Part shown: positions 15,439 to 22,930 of the stretch, in pieces
How the letters are laid out: each line of letters begins with the position of its first letter
Numbering within the stretch: the stretch's first letter is position 1
DNA from: JBBQHM01 sp038323965
Lineage (GTDB): Bacteria > Verrucomicrobiota > Verrucomicrobiia > Chthoniobacterales > UBA10450
Assembly (NCBI GenBank): GCA_038323965.1
Contig: JBBQHM010000017.1
Span: 1-28,853 of the forward strand
DNA: 28,853 bases
Reading direction: 5' to 3'
Translations under genes and position numbers: made by a program
The notes under the pieces: model-generated
What the model was told of the DNA's origin: nothing
The model's input: the letters and a program-made list of their open reading frames with translations, nothing else
Databases searched by the model: none

Positions 15439-16089
15439 TTGAGAGTCAAGATCGAAGGTCGGCTCGCGCGTTGGTTGATCGGGTTCGGCTATTACCTTCT
15501 GCAGGTTTGGGCCAGAACGCTGCGGTTTGAAATTGACGATCGCGTCAATCTCATCGGCACCGCGACGACAACGAATTTTATCGGTGCGATCTGGCACAAC
15601 CGGCTCCTGTTGTTGCCCTATGTGCTGAAGCGATTTCTACCGCAACGCCGGGGCGCGGCGCTCATTAGTCCCAGCCGGGATGGCGAATTGATTGCGATGC
15701 TGGTGAAACATTTCGGCTTTGACGTCGTGCGTGGATCGAGCTCGAGCGGAGGAACGCGCGCCATGATGCAGCTCGTCGACGTCATTGCGGCGGGCCGTGA
15801 TGTCGTCATCACGCCGGATGGACCGCGTGGTCCAGCCTACGAACTTGGGCCGGGGCTGATCGTGCTCGCACAACAATCCGGCGCCGCCGTTGTCCCGATG
15901 AACATGGAATACTCGGCCTCCTGGCGAGTCGGCAGTTGGGATCGATTCATTCTGCCGCGCCCGTTCGCGACGATTCGATTCATCATCGGCGCGCCCTGCA
16001 AAGTCGATCCGACTGGGAACGATAAGGAATTCGAAGACGAGCGACTTCGTTTACAAAACGCAATGCTGGCGCTGGTTGAAATGCGTTGA
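15439..16089 (+). CDS. DUF374 lysophospholipid acyltransferase-family protein
   Basis: A 216-residue protein of the DUF374 group related to LpxL/PlsC acyltransferases and likely active at the inner membrane, perhaps on lipid A or another lipid. Family features are a hydrophobic N-terminal segment (WLIGFGYYLLQVWARTL), IGAIWHNRLLLLP, in which H53 is the probable catalytic base, LISPSRDGELIAML, the VRGSSSSGGTRAM loop, VITPDGPRGPAYE and GLIVLAQQSGAAVVPM. The frame opens with TTG at 15439; no better start is available that keeps the N-terminal helix. folD begins 18 bp downstream, so the two are probably one transcript. The exact substrate is unknown. Confidence 0.85.
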   Translation: MRVKIEGRLARWLIGFGYYLLQVWARTLRFEIDDRVNLIGTATTTNFIGAIWHNRLLLLPYVLKRFLPQRRGAALISPSRDGELIAMLVKHFGFDVVRGSSSSGGTRAMMQLVDVIAAGRDVVITPDGPRGPAYELGPGLIVLAQQSGAAVVPMNMEYSASWRVGSWDRFILPRPFATIRFIIGAPCKVDPTGNDKEFEDERLRLQNAMLALVEMR

Positions 16090-16107
16090 TCGCATAAGAT
16101 CAAAGCA

Positions 16108-16989
16108 ATGGCGCAAATCATCGACGGCCGCGCAATTGCGGAAGAGATTTATCGCGAGTTGCGGGGTGAAATCGCGGAGCTCAAAGGCCGGGGGGTCACT
16201 CCTGGATTGGCCGTTGTTCTGGTGGGCGATAACCCGGCCTCGCGCGCGTATGTGCGATCGAAGGACAAGATGTGCCGCGAACTCGGGCTGCATTCCGTGA
16301 AGCTGGAATTGCCGGCGACGACCACGCACGCGGAATTACTCGCTCATGTCAGGACATTGAATGACGACGAGAAAATCCACGGCATTCTGGTGCAGTCGCC
16401 GCCGCCAAAACAGATCGATGAAGCGGAAATTGTGAGAGCGATTGATCCTCGGAAGGATGTCGATGGATTTCATCCGGCGAACGTGGCGAAGCTCGCGGTG
16501 GGCGATGCCAGCGGTTTCGTGCCCTGTACGCCGCTGGGTTGTCTCCGGCTTTTGCGCGCGACCAAGGTCGAGCTGGCCGGCGCCAACGTTGTCGTGCTGG
16601 GACGCAGCATGATTGTCGGCAAACCGATGGCGCTTCTCCTGATGAACAAGGGTGTGGATGCGACGGTGACCGTGGCGCATTCACGCACCAAAAATCTCAG
16701 TGAAATCACGGGACGTGCGGATGTGATCGTCGCCGCGATCGGGCAACCGCGATTTCTCCAGGCGGAGCACGTCCGCGACGGCGCCGTGATTATCGATGTC
16801 GGAATTAACCGCGTCGATGATGCAACCAGTGAGCGAGGTTATCGACTGGTCGGCGATGTCGATTTCGACAACGTGGCGAAGAAGGCGAAGGCAATTACGC
16901 CGGTGCCGGGCGGGGTGGGGCCGATGACGATCGCGATGCTGATGTCGAATACGGTGAAAGCTTGTCGTCAGCTCGCGCGGTCATCCTGA
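16108..16989 (+). CDS. folD: Bifunctional methylenetetrahydrofolate dehydrogenase/cyclohydrolase
   Basis: A 293-residue cytoplasmic enzyme that converts 5,10-methylene-THF to 10-formyl-THF in one-carbon metabolism. Catalytic Y48 and K52 lie in AYVRSK, matching Y50 and K54 of E. coli FolD. The folate-site string reads VQSPPPKQIDE in place of the more usual QLPLP-type motif. The Rossmann part has VVLGRSMIVGKPMALLL, and the C-terminal signature is PVPGGVGPMTIAML. The last two serine codons and the TGA stop lie inside a dispersed repeat (from 16980), so the original C-terminus may have been slightly different. It probably shares a transcript with the DUF374 gene upstream. Confidence 0.95.
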   Translation: MAQIIDGRAIAEEIYRELRGEIAELKGRGVTPGLAVVLVGDNPASRAYVRSKDKMCRELGLHSVKLELPATTTHAELLAHVRTLNDDEKIHGILVQSPPPKQIDEAEIVRAIDPRKDVDGFHPANVAKLAVGDASGFVPCTPLGCLRLLRATKVELAGANVVVLGRSMIVGKPMALLLMNKGVDATVTVAHSRTKNLSEITGRADVIVAAIGQPRFLQAEHVRDGAVIIDVGINRVDDATSERGYRLVGDVDFDNVAKKAKAITPVPGGVGPMTIAMLMSNTVKACRQLARSS

Positions 16990-17096
16990 GCGGCGCAGAC
17001 GGCGCAGTCGAAGGACCTCGCAGTCGGTCGCGCGTCACACTTAGTTCGGAGCGTGTATGACCGGCTGCGGGGTCCCTCGACTTCGCTCGGGATGAC
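16980..17096. repeat. Dispersed palindromic repeat pair between folD and the flavoprotein gene
   Basis: The left arm at 16980-17020 (GTCATCCTGAGCG ... CGCAGTCGAAGGACCTCG) and right arm at 17069-17096 (GGGGTCCCTCGACTTC ... GGGATGAC) are imperfect inverted copies around a 48-bp centre. The same arms occur inside uvrC (19292-19383). The left arm supplies the folD stop codon, and the right arm ends 3 bp before the stop codon of the convergent gene. The hairpin could also serve as a two-way terminator. Confidence 0.75.
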
Positions 17097-17099
17097 GGA

Positions 17100-18146
17100 T
17101 CACGATGCAACGATTTTGCGCGTGACGAACCGTAACAGGGACGGTCGGAGTCGCGCGATCTCCAGCAAGGCGGAGCCAAATCGCGGCGACGTCACCGCGA
17201 TACGCGCGAGTTGGTTAATCCACAGCCGGCCGCGATACATCGCCGCGTGCTGGCGGATGTAATTCAATCGCCCGTTTTCAGTGCCGTCGGCCATCGCGGC
17301 GGCGGCAAGTTCGCCGGAACGCAGCGCATAATAAATTCCTTCGCCAGTAAACGGCTCCACCACGCGAGCCGCGTCACCGATGAGGAAAAGTCCGTCGCGC
17401 GCTGGCGTAATGGCGCGGCGCGCGAGCGGCGTGATCGTGCGCCACGCTTGATCCGGTGGCAGGTCGAATCGTTGCGCGGCCCACGTCCGTAGTGCCGGTA
17501 ACGATGCCGCTCGACCGACCAGACACACATTCAACTCGTGATCGTCGACCGGGGCCTGCCCGGAATATCCGCCAGGTAGGAATTGCAGAACGACGCGCTT
17601 TCCGAAATCACCGATTCGCACGTGCGCCTGCAATCCGACGCGATCCTTCTCACCCCGCGGCATCAGTCCGAGGAGACGGGCCACCGTCGAATTCCGACCA
17701 TCCGCCGCTACCAGAAATCGCGCCCGTATTTCTCCCGCGTTAATCTTCCACTCGTGGTCATCAGTCCTTGCCAGCGACGTCACGGTCAGACTTTCGCGAA
17801 TCTCCGCACCAGCCTCCCGCGCGGAGCGCATCAGGATTTGGTCGAATGCGCTGCGTTTGATCGCGATCTCCGCATCGCGCGGGAGCCCCACCGCTATCGA
17901 ACGTCCGCTCAGCCCGATAAATTCGACGCGTTGAAGTTCACCATGGGGCGCTGCGCGAATTTCAGCTTCAACTCCAAGCCGCTGCAAAACCGGCCAAAGC
18001 GAGGGATTTAGGCAGTCACCGCAGACTTTCTCGCGGGGAAAAATTTCGCGTTCGAGCACGACGGTTCGTAATCCGGCGCGCGCGCAGAACGCGGCGCAAC
18101 TCGCGCCGGCCGGGCCGCTGCCGACAATTGCGACGTCGTAAGTCAT
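17100..18146 (-). CDS. Geranylgeranyl reductase-family FAD-dependent oxidoreductase
   Basis: A 348-residue flavoprotein. The N-terminal FAD-binding site is VAIVGSGPAGASCAAFCARAG (GxGxxG), followed by VLEREIFPREKVCGDCLNP, in which the CG-D motif is typical of geranylgeranyl reductase-type enzymes. The second FAD motif is LFLIGDAARVVEPFTGEGIYYAL. Known members saturate isoprenoid chains of chlorophyll, archaeal lipids or menaquinone, or oxidise or halogenate other substrates; the substrate here is unknown. The protein is shorter than plant ChlP, but typical for bacterial relatives. It is divergent from uvrC across 55 bp, and its stop is next to a dispersed repeat. Confidence 0.85.
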   Translation of the reverse strand: MTYDVAIVGSGPAGASCAAFCARAGLRTVVLEREIFPREKVCGDCLNPSLWPVLQRLGVEAEIRAAPHGELQRVEFIGLSGRSIAVGLPRDAEIAIKRSAFDQILMRSAREAGAEIRESLTVTSLARTDDHEWKINAGEIRARFLVAADGRNSTVARLLGLMPRGEKDRVGLQAHVRIGDFGKRVVLQFLPGGYSGQAPVDDHELNVCLVGRAASLPALRTWAAQRFDLPPDQAWRTITPLARRAITPARDGLFLIGDAARVVEPFTGEGIYYALRSGELAAAAMADGTENGRLNYIRQHAAMYRGRLWINQLARIAVTSPRFGSALLEIARLRPSLLRFVTRKIVAS

Positions 18147-18201
18147 AAAAGAGGAGACGCAGTTTCCGCCGCCGGACTTTCAACGTAAATTAGGCAACGC
18201 A

Positions 18202-19836
18202 ATGGCCGGCTCACGCGATAAGCCCGATCTGAACAAGAAGGTGCACGAAGTTCCGCACAAGCCGGGAGTGTATTTGATGCGCGACCGTTTTAATCGCGTG
18301 ATCTACGTGGGAAAAGCGCGCGATCTGCGCAAACGAGTTGGTTCGTACTTCATGCCGTCGAAGATCGCGCAGGCGGATATCAAGACGCGCGCGCTGCTCG
18401 CTGCAGTCTGGGATTTTGAAACGCATACGGTGGCCAGCGAGGCCGAGTCGGTCCTGCTTGAGGGCAAGCTCATCAAGGAGTACCGGCCGCGTTACAACAT
18501 TTCGTTTCGCGACGACAAACGGTTTCTGGTGGTGAAGGTGGACCTCACGGAAGAGTGGCCGCGGTTTCGGCTGGCGCGATTTAAGAAGGACGACGGCGCG
18601 CGTTATTTCGGGCCGTACGCACATGCGGGCGCGCTGCGGCAGACATTGAATTTTATGCGGAAGAAATTTGGTGTCCTGACGTTCGGGCGGGGATCGCCGA
18701 GTGAGCGCGAATTGAAATCGTCGACGTATCAGGTGCCGATGAAGCTGGCCGATATCACGGCTGAGGCCTATCGGCAGCGCGTGCTGGAGTCGTGTGATTT
18801 TCTCGAAGGAAGATCGCGCGAGATGATCGGCGAACTGGAGAAGCAAATGCGCGTGGCGGCGGAAAAGCTCGACTTCGAGAAAGCAGCCGATTTGCGCAAC
18901 ATGGTGGAGGATCTGCGACAGACGACTCGTGCAACGAAGCGATTCACGCGCAGTTCGATCCCGACGACGATCAATCCCGAAGCGGACGTTAAAGCGCTCG
19001 GCGGCGCGTTGCAGCTGCCAAAGCTTCCACGCGTCATGGAGTGCTTCGATATTTCGAACATCAGCACGACGCATGTGGTCGCGTCGATGGTCTGTTTTCG
19101 CGACGGCGTTCCAGACAAAAATAATTACCGGCGTTACCGAATTCGCACGGTCGTAGGCCAGGATGACTTTGCGAGCATGGCCGAAGTCGTGCGCCGGCGT
19201 TACTCACGGATCCTGCTCGAAGCGCGGACGGCGAACCCGGATGCGGCGGAATTTTCTCAGGAGACTCCTGAAGAAGCGCTCACGCGGCTCGGTCATCCCG
19301 AGCGCAGCGGCAGCGCAGTCGAGGGACCCCGTGGCGAAACTGAATCTCACGTGGCGGGGTCCCTCGGCTCCGCTCGGGATGACAGCAATTTCGTCGCCGT
19401 CCGCTTGCCCGACTTGATCATCGTCGATGGTGGGAAAGGGCAACTCTCATCCGCGTGCAAGGAATTGCAGCGTCTCGGATTGCACGAGATGCCGATCATC
19501 GGTCTCGCGAAGGAACACGAGGAAATTTATCGGCCGGGATACGCGATGCCGCTGCAATTACCGGATGATTCTGGCGCGTTGCGATTGCTGCAGCGTATTC
19601 GTGATGAGGCCCATCGTTTCGCGAATGGTTATCATCAGTTGCTAATGAAAAAGCGTATCGGCGAGAGCATTCTAGACGATTGTCCGGGCGTGAGTCAGAA
19701 CCGAAAGAATCTGCTGCTGCGCAAATTTGGTTCGGTGAAACGGCTGCGTCGCGCGAGTGTGGACGAGATCGCTGCGGCGGAAGGAATCGGTCGAAAACTT
19801 GCGGAAGATGTTCACCGTTTTCTGCAAACGCACTAG
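18202..19836 (+). CDS. uvrC: Excinuclease ABC subunit UvrC
   Basis: A 544-residue subunit of the UvrABC nucleotide-excision-repair nuclease, which cuts on both sides of DNA lesions. The N-terminal GIY-YIG nuclease domain (about 18-100) has PGVYLM, VIYVGKARDLRKRV and the catalytic E87 in LLEGKLIKEYRPRYN. A UVR motif for UvrB contact is at about 208-240 (LEKQMRVAAEKLDFEKAADLR). The RNase H-like C-terminal nuclease has ECFDISNISTTHVV and LIIVDGGKGQLSSA. The double helix-hairpin-helix ends the protein (about 495-544). Residues 364-394 are encoded by a palindromic dispersed element lying between the MAEVVRRRYSR helix and the LIIVDGGKGQL strand. The frame is intact, so the protein is probably functional. 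Confidence 0.95.
   Translation: MAGSRDKPDLNKKVHEVPHKPGVYLMRDRFNRVIYVGKARDLRKRVGSYFMPSKIAQADIKTRALLAAVWDFETHTVASEAESVLLEGKLIKEYRPRYNISFRDDKRFLVVKVDLTEEWPRFRLARFKKDDGARYFGPYAHAGALRQTLNFMRKKFGVLTFGRGSPSERELKSSTYQVPMKLADITAEAYRQRVLESCDFLEGRSREMIGELEKQMRVAAEKLDFEKAADLRNMVEDLRQTTRATKRFTRSSIPTTINPEADVKALGGALQLPKLPRVMECFDISNISTTHVVASMVCFRDGVPDKNNYRRYRIRTVVGQDDFASMAEVVRRRYSRILLEARTANPDAAEFSQETPEEALTRLGHPERSGSAVEGPRGETESHVAGSLGSARDDSNFVAVRLPDLIIVDGGKGQLSSACKELQRLGLHEMPIIGLAKEHEEIYRPGYAMPLQLPDDSGALRLLQRIRDEAHRFANGYHQLLMKKRIGESILDDCPGVSQNRKNLLLRKFGSVKRLRRASVDEIAAAEGIGRKLAEDVHRFLQTH
19292..19383. repeat. Palindromic repeat element within the uvrC reading frame
   Basis: The left arm at 19292-19330 (GTCATCCCGAGCGCAGCG ... 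GAGGGACCCC) and right arm at 19356-19383 (GGGGTCCCTCGGCTCC ... GGGATGAC) are inverted copies around a 25-bp centre. The left arm has about 11 extra bases. The same unit occurs at 16980-17096 and as a solo arm at 2059-2086. It is read through in frame as residues 364-394 of UvrC. Confidence 0.85.
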
Positions 19837-19842
19837 CTTGTT

Positions 19843-19867
19843 AATCTGAGCGAAGCGAAGAATCTCT
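19843..19867. repeat. Short repeat related to the dispersed palindromes, before PBP2
   Basis: The string ATCTGAGCGAAGCGAAGAAT and the following CTC resemble a shortened form of the left arm at 16980-17020 (CCTGAGCG ... CGAAGGACCTC). As recalled, TCCTGAGCGAAGCGAAGGATCT-type strings are repeated in several soil-bacterial genomes. It lies between the uvrC stop and the PBP2 start, 4 bp before the GTG, so it is in the PBP2 leader. Confidence 0.5.
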
Positions 19868-19871
19868 CGTC

Positions 19872-21647
19872 GTGCCAATAAGTCTTCATTTTCGACTGCC
19901 CTCGCGTGCACTGGGCAGCGTTGCGTTAGTTTGCGCCGCGGCGCTGAGCCTCGGCGCCGAAGAGCCTTCGCCGACCGCTTCGCCGGCCGCGGCGGACGAA
20001 GAGATCGTGCCGACCTGGGAAACGCAAAAGATGGCGCGCGCTTATGTGCTGGATATCCCGGCGCCGCGCGGACAGATCACGGATCGAAATGGCGCCCCGC
20101 TCGCGCAGAACAAATTAAATTACAATCTCGCGGTCGCGTACCCGACACCGCTTGAGTTTGCCGATGCGCAGGTGCTGCAGTTCACGCGCGAGAAAATCAT
20201 GGCGGCGGAGAAGCTGTTGAAGCGACCGATCAAAGTATCGGACGAGGCGATTCTTCGGCATTACCACAACCGTGGAATTCTACCGTTCGAGATTGCGCAA
20301 AACCTGAGCGAGGACGAATTCGACGCCATTCACAAAAAACTGCCGGAAGGAATGGTGATGCGTCCGTTTTACGTGCGCATTTATCCGAACGGAAAAGCCG
20401 CGGGCCATATCATTGGCTACAGCGGAAAGACCAGCCGCAGCGCGGACGGAGTCATCGATAATCACGAGGTTCTCTGGCCGGAAACGGAAGGTCGCGAAGG
20501 GCTGGAGCAGACATTTAACCAGACGTTAACCGGCCAGCACGGTCAGTATAAAATGACGTTCGACAAGGACGGCCACAAGACGTCTGAAAAGATCGCGGTG
20601 CCTCCGGTGCCCGGGAACAATGTGGTCACGACACTCGATCTACACCTCCAGCAACTCGCCGAGGACGCGCTCGAGGCGAAGGCGAAACGCGGCGCGATTG
20701 TCGTGATCGATCCGAACACTGGAGATATTCTGGCGATGGCTTCGTGGCCCTCGTATGACCCGAACATTTTTATCCCGGCGATCTCGGCGGAAAAATATAA
20801 GGCGCTGGAGCAGGATCCCGATATTCCACTTTTGCCGCGCGCTTATCGCTCGGCTTATCCGCCCGGATCCACCTTCAAAGTCGCGGTCGGAATTGCTGCG
20901 CTTGAGAACGGCGTGGTTTCGTCCGACGACACCTATAATTGCGTGCCGGCGTTGCAGGTTGGGAACGTCACATTTCACAATTGGAAGAAGAGCGAGCGCG
21001 GCGATTTGAATTTCGTGCAGGCGCTGACGGAATCGTGCGATACGTGGTTTTACCAGGTCGGCATCAAGACCGGGCCGGAGCCAATCATCGATTGGGCGCA
21101 GAAACTCGGCTTCGGCGCGAAGTGCGGTATCCCGCTAAAAGGCGAAGCGGAAGGGCGAGTGCCGAACGATCAGTACATGAAAGCGACGCATGGCCGGAAA
21201 TTATTGAATGGCGATGTCGCGAATCTTTCCATCGGCCAGGGCGACGTCCTCACCACGCCGCTGCAGATGGCGCAGGCGATGGCAGTTGTCGCGAACGGCG
21301 GAACGCTCTATCAAACGCGGCTCGTGCAGCAAGTGCAGAACATCGACAGCGAGATCGTGTCTGCCTACCAGGTGCGCGAGAAGAAGAACATCAGTCTGTC
21401 GCCCAGCACTATCGATCAACTGCGCACGGGATTGATCGATGCGGTCAATTCGCCGGCGGGAACAGCGCATGCCGCGAGTATGGATAACGTCGAAGTCGCG
21501 GGTAAAACCGGCACTGCGCAATGGGGGCCAAAATCGAAAGAGCGCACGGCGGCGTGGTTTGCGGGATTTTTACCGGCAACGCAACCGCAGTATGCCTTCG
21601 CCGCGCTCTATGAAGGCGAAGTGGGCAGCAAAGTGCACGGTGGATAG
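19872..21647 (+). CDS. mrdA: Penicillin-binding protein 2 (transpeptidase), ending at an early in-frame TAG
   Basis: A class B penicillin-binding protein that cross-links peptidoglycan during side-wall growth, anchored in the inner membrane with a periplasmic catalytic domain. From a GTG start there is one N-terminal hydrophobic segment (about 10-30), the PBP dimerisation domain (APRGQITDRNGAPLAQN, YNLAVAYP, IGYSGK) and the transpeptidase domain with Y-PPGSTFK (SxxK), the SCD motif in ESCDTWFYQVG (PBP2 of E. coli also has SxD here), and AGKTGTAQWG (KTG). The reading frame stops at TAG 21645-21647 just after KVHGG. The expected C-terminal helix continues in the same frame downstream to 21797. 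The gene is therefore either truncated by a nonsense codon or affected by a sequence error. Confidence 0.9.
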   Translation: MPISLHFRLPSRALGSVALVCAAALSLGAEEPSPTASPAAADEEIVPTWETQKMARAYVLDIPAPRGQITDRNGAPLAQNKLNYNLAVAYPTPLEFADAQVLQFTREKIMAAEKLLKRPIKVSDEAILRHYHNRGILPFEIAQNLSEDEFDAIHKKLPEGMVMRPFYVRIYPNGKAAGHIIGYSGKTSRSADGVIDNHEVLWPETEGREGLEQTFNQTLTGQHGQYKMTFDKDGHKTSEKIAVPPVPGNNVVTTLDLHLQQLAEDALEAKAKRGAIVVIDPNTGDILAMASWPSYDPNIFIPAISAEKYKALEQDPDIPLLPRAYRSAYPPGSTFKVAVGIAALENGVVSSDDTYNCVPALQVGNVTFHNWKKSERGDLNFVQALTESCDTWFYQVGIKTGPEPIIDWAQKLGFGAKCGIPLKGEAEGRVPNDQYMKATHGRKLLNGDVANLSIGQGDVLTTPLQMAQAMAVVANGGTLYQTRLVQQVQNIDSEIVSAYQVREKKNISLSPSTIDQLRTGLIDAVNSPAGTAHAASMDNVEVAGKTGTAQWGPKSKERTAAWFAGFLPATQPQYAFAALYEGEVGSKVHGG

Positions 21648-21797
21648 GCGGCCGCGCCGATGATCGGCAAAATCTTCAAGGAGCTTTACAAAGAGCAGGG
21701 CGCGACCGGTAAACGTCGCCGTCGCGTCCAGCCGGGCGAAGAGGATCAGACGCCGGTGCGACGCGCGGAGCCGGTAGAGGACGATCAGTCGGACTAG
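21648..21797 (+). pseudogene. C-terminal remainder of PBP2, in frame after the TAG
   Basis: These 49 codons plus a TAG stop continue the PBP2 frame without any shift. They read AAAPMIGKIFKELYKEQ, then a basic stretch TGKRRRRV and an acidic tail ending VEDDQSD. AAPMIGKIF is the usual last helix of PBP2-type transpeptidases (HGG...AAP.....F). No start codon or ribosome-binding site of its own is evident, although an ATG lies at 21660. The terminal TAG overlaps the stop of the convergent aldo/keto reductase gene (shared CTAG at 21794-21797). Confidence 0.85.
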
Positions 21798-22831
21798 GGC
21801 GCCGAAGTTCCCGCTAATTCCATCGTCCCTTTAAACTTCGGCGCTTCTTCTTCGATGCCGAAATTTTCGGCGTAGAGTTCGGCGACTCGTCCCATCTCGT
21901 CGCTGGTGAGCGCCGGCGAATCCGGCGCGTTCGCGAATTCCACAAGTTGCTCTTCGTTGTAAATATTCGGAAGCGTCGTCGCTACCGATTCGTCCGCGAG
22001 CAGCCACTGCAGGGCGGCCTGGCCCAGGGTGCGATCCGCGCCTTCCAGAAAACGCAGTTCGTCGATTTTCTTCACGCCGTTAAGGAGCCAGCTTCTTGGC
22101 CGATGAATGCGATGATCACCGGGCGGGAACGTCGTCTCGGCGGTGTATTTGCCCTCCAACATGCCGGATGAATGCGGCACGCGAATCATGAACATCGTGT
22201 CCTTGCCCGCGTCGCGCGCGGCTTCGTGCAGCGCGCGGCCGGGATGCTGCTCGAGCATATTGTAGATGTGCTGCACGCTGGTGAAGTCACGTTCGCGGAT
22301 CGCGTTGATCCCTTCATACATCCAGCCAATCGCAGGTCCGAGAGCGATGCCGAAGTAACGAATTTTGCCGGCGCGTTGCAGCTGCGACAGGGACGTCCAG
22401 ACGCTGTCGTCCTCGATCTGCTCCATGCGAATATTGTGCAGTTGCAGGAGATCGATGCGGTCGGTTTTGAGGCGCTGCAACGCGGCATCGGTCGCGCGGA
22501 GGATCGCATCCGGCGAAAAGTCCTGAGGAATTTCGCGCTGACCGCGCCCCCGCGATTCGCCATGCTGCACAAAATCGTAGCCAACTTTTGTCGCGATCAC
22601 GATCTGGTCGCGATTAGTCGGAAACGCCTTCGCGATGTATTCCTCGCTCAGTCCGTTTCCATAAGTGTCGGCTGCGTCGAAAAGTGTGATGCCAAGATCG
22701 AAGGCCTTGTGCATGAGGGCGATCGCTTCGCCTTCAGTGTAGTGGCCCCACCAGCCCGTTGAGATCGTCCACATTCCGAATCCGACCTCGCTCACAATGA
22801 GGTCGGTGTTTTTGTAGGAACGAAAGCGCAT
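21794..22831 (-). CDS. Aldo/keto reductase
   Basis: A 345-residue NAD(P)H-dependent oxidoreductase of the AKR (TIM-barrel) superfamily. The catalytic tetrad is visible: D52 and Y57 in FDAADTYGNG, K82 in VIATKVGYD, and the His in LLQLHNI. Additional marks are SEEYIAKAF, RLKTDRIDLLQLHN, KIRYFGIA and, near the C-terminus, LGQAALQWLLADESVATTLPNIYNEEQL. The start at 22831 (MRFRSYKNTDLIVSEVGFG) is the normal AKR beginning; an upstream extension to 22960 would overlap the cbiX-like gene and is rejected. The physiological substrate is unknown. It is divergent from the CbiX-like gene across 90 bp. Confidence 0.92.
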   Translation of the reverse strand: MRFRSYKNTDLIVSEVGFGMWTISTGWWGHYTEGEAIALMHKAFDLGITLFDAADTYGNGLSEEYIAKAFPTNRDQIVIATKVGYDFVQHGESRGRGQREIPQDFSPDAILRATDAALQRLKTDRIDLLQLHNIRMEQIEDDSVWTSLSQLQRAGKIRYFGIALGPAIGWMYEGINAIRERDFTSVQHIYNMLEQHPGRALHEAARDAGKDTMFMIRVPHSSGMLEGKYTAETTFPPGDHRIHRPRSWLLNGVKKIDELRFLEGADRTLGQAALQWLLADESVATTLPNIYNEEQLVEFANAPDSPALTSDEMGRVAELYAENFGIEEEAPKFKGTMELAGTSAP

Positions 22832-22889
22832 GCCGCGAAGGTAAGCGCCGCTGCTCGCACGCTCAAGTTTCGCAACTACACAACTATTC

Positions 22890-22930
22890 GACGTTGCGCG
22901 ATTGCCGTCCGATGTTGCGTGATGCCGGAC
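22890..22930. repeat. Imperfect 21-bp-period direct repeat at the start of the CbiX-like gene
   Basis: Two 20-nt copies, 22890-22909 and 22911-22930, share the pattern GAYGTTGCGYGAT followed by GCCG. The second copy contains the start codon (GTG 22919 or ATG 22922). It may be an operator or simply a small local duplication. Confidence 0.4.

Noticed and set aside
21600..21700. Frameshift as the cause of the PBP2 truncation
   Set aside because: The conserved C-terminus resumes in exactly the same frame after the TAG, so a substitution explains it and an insertion or deletion does not.
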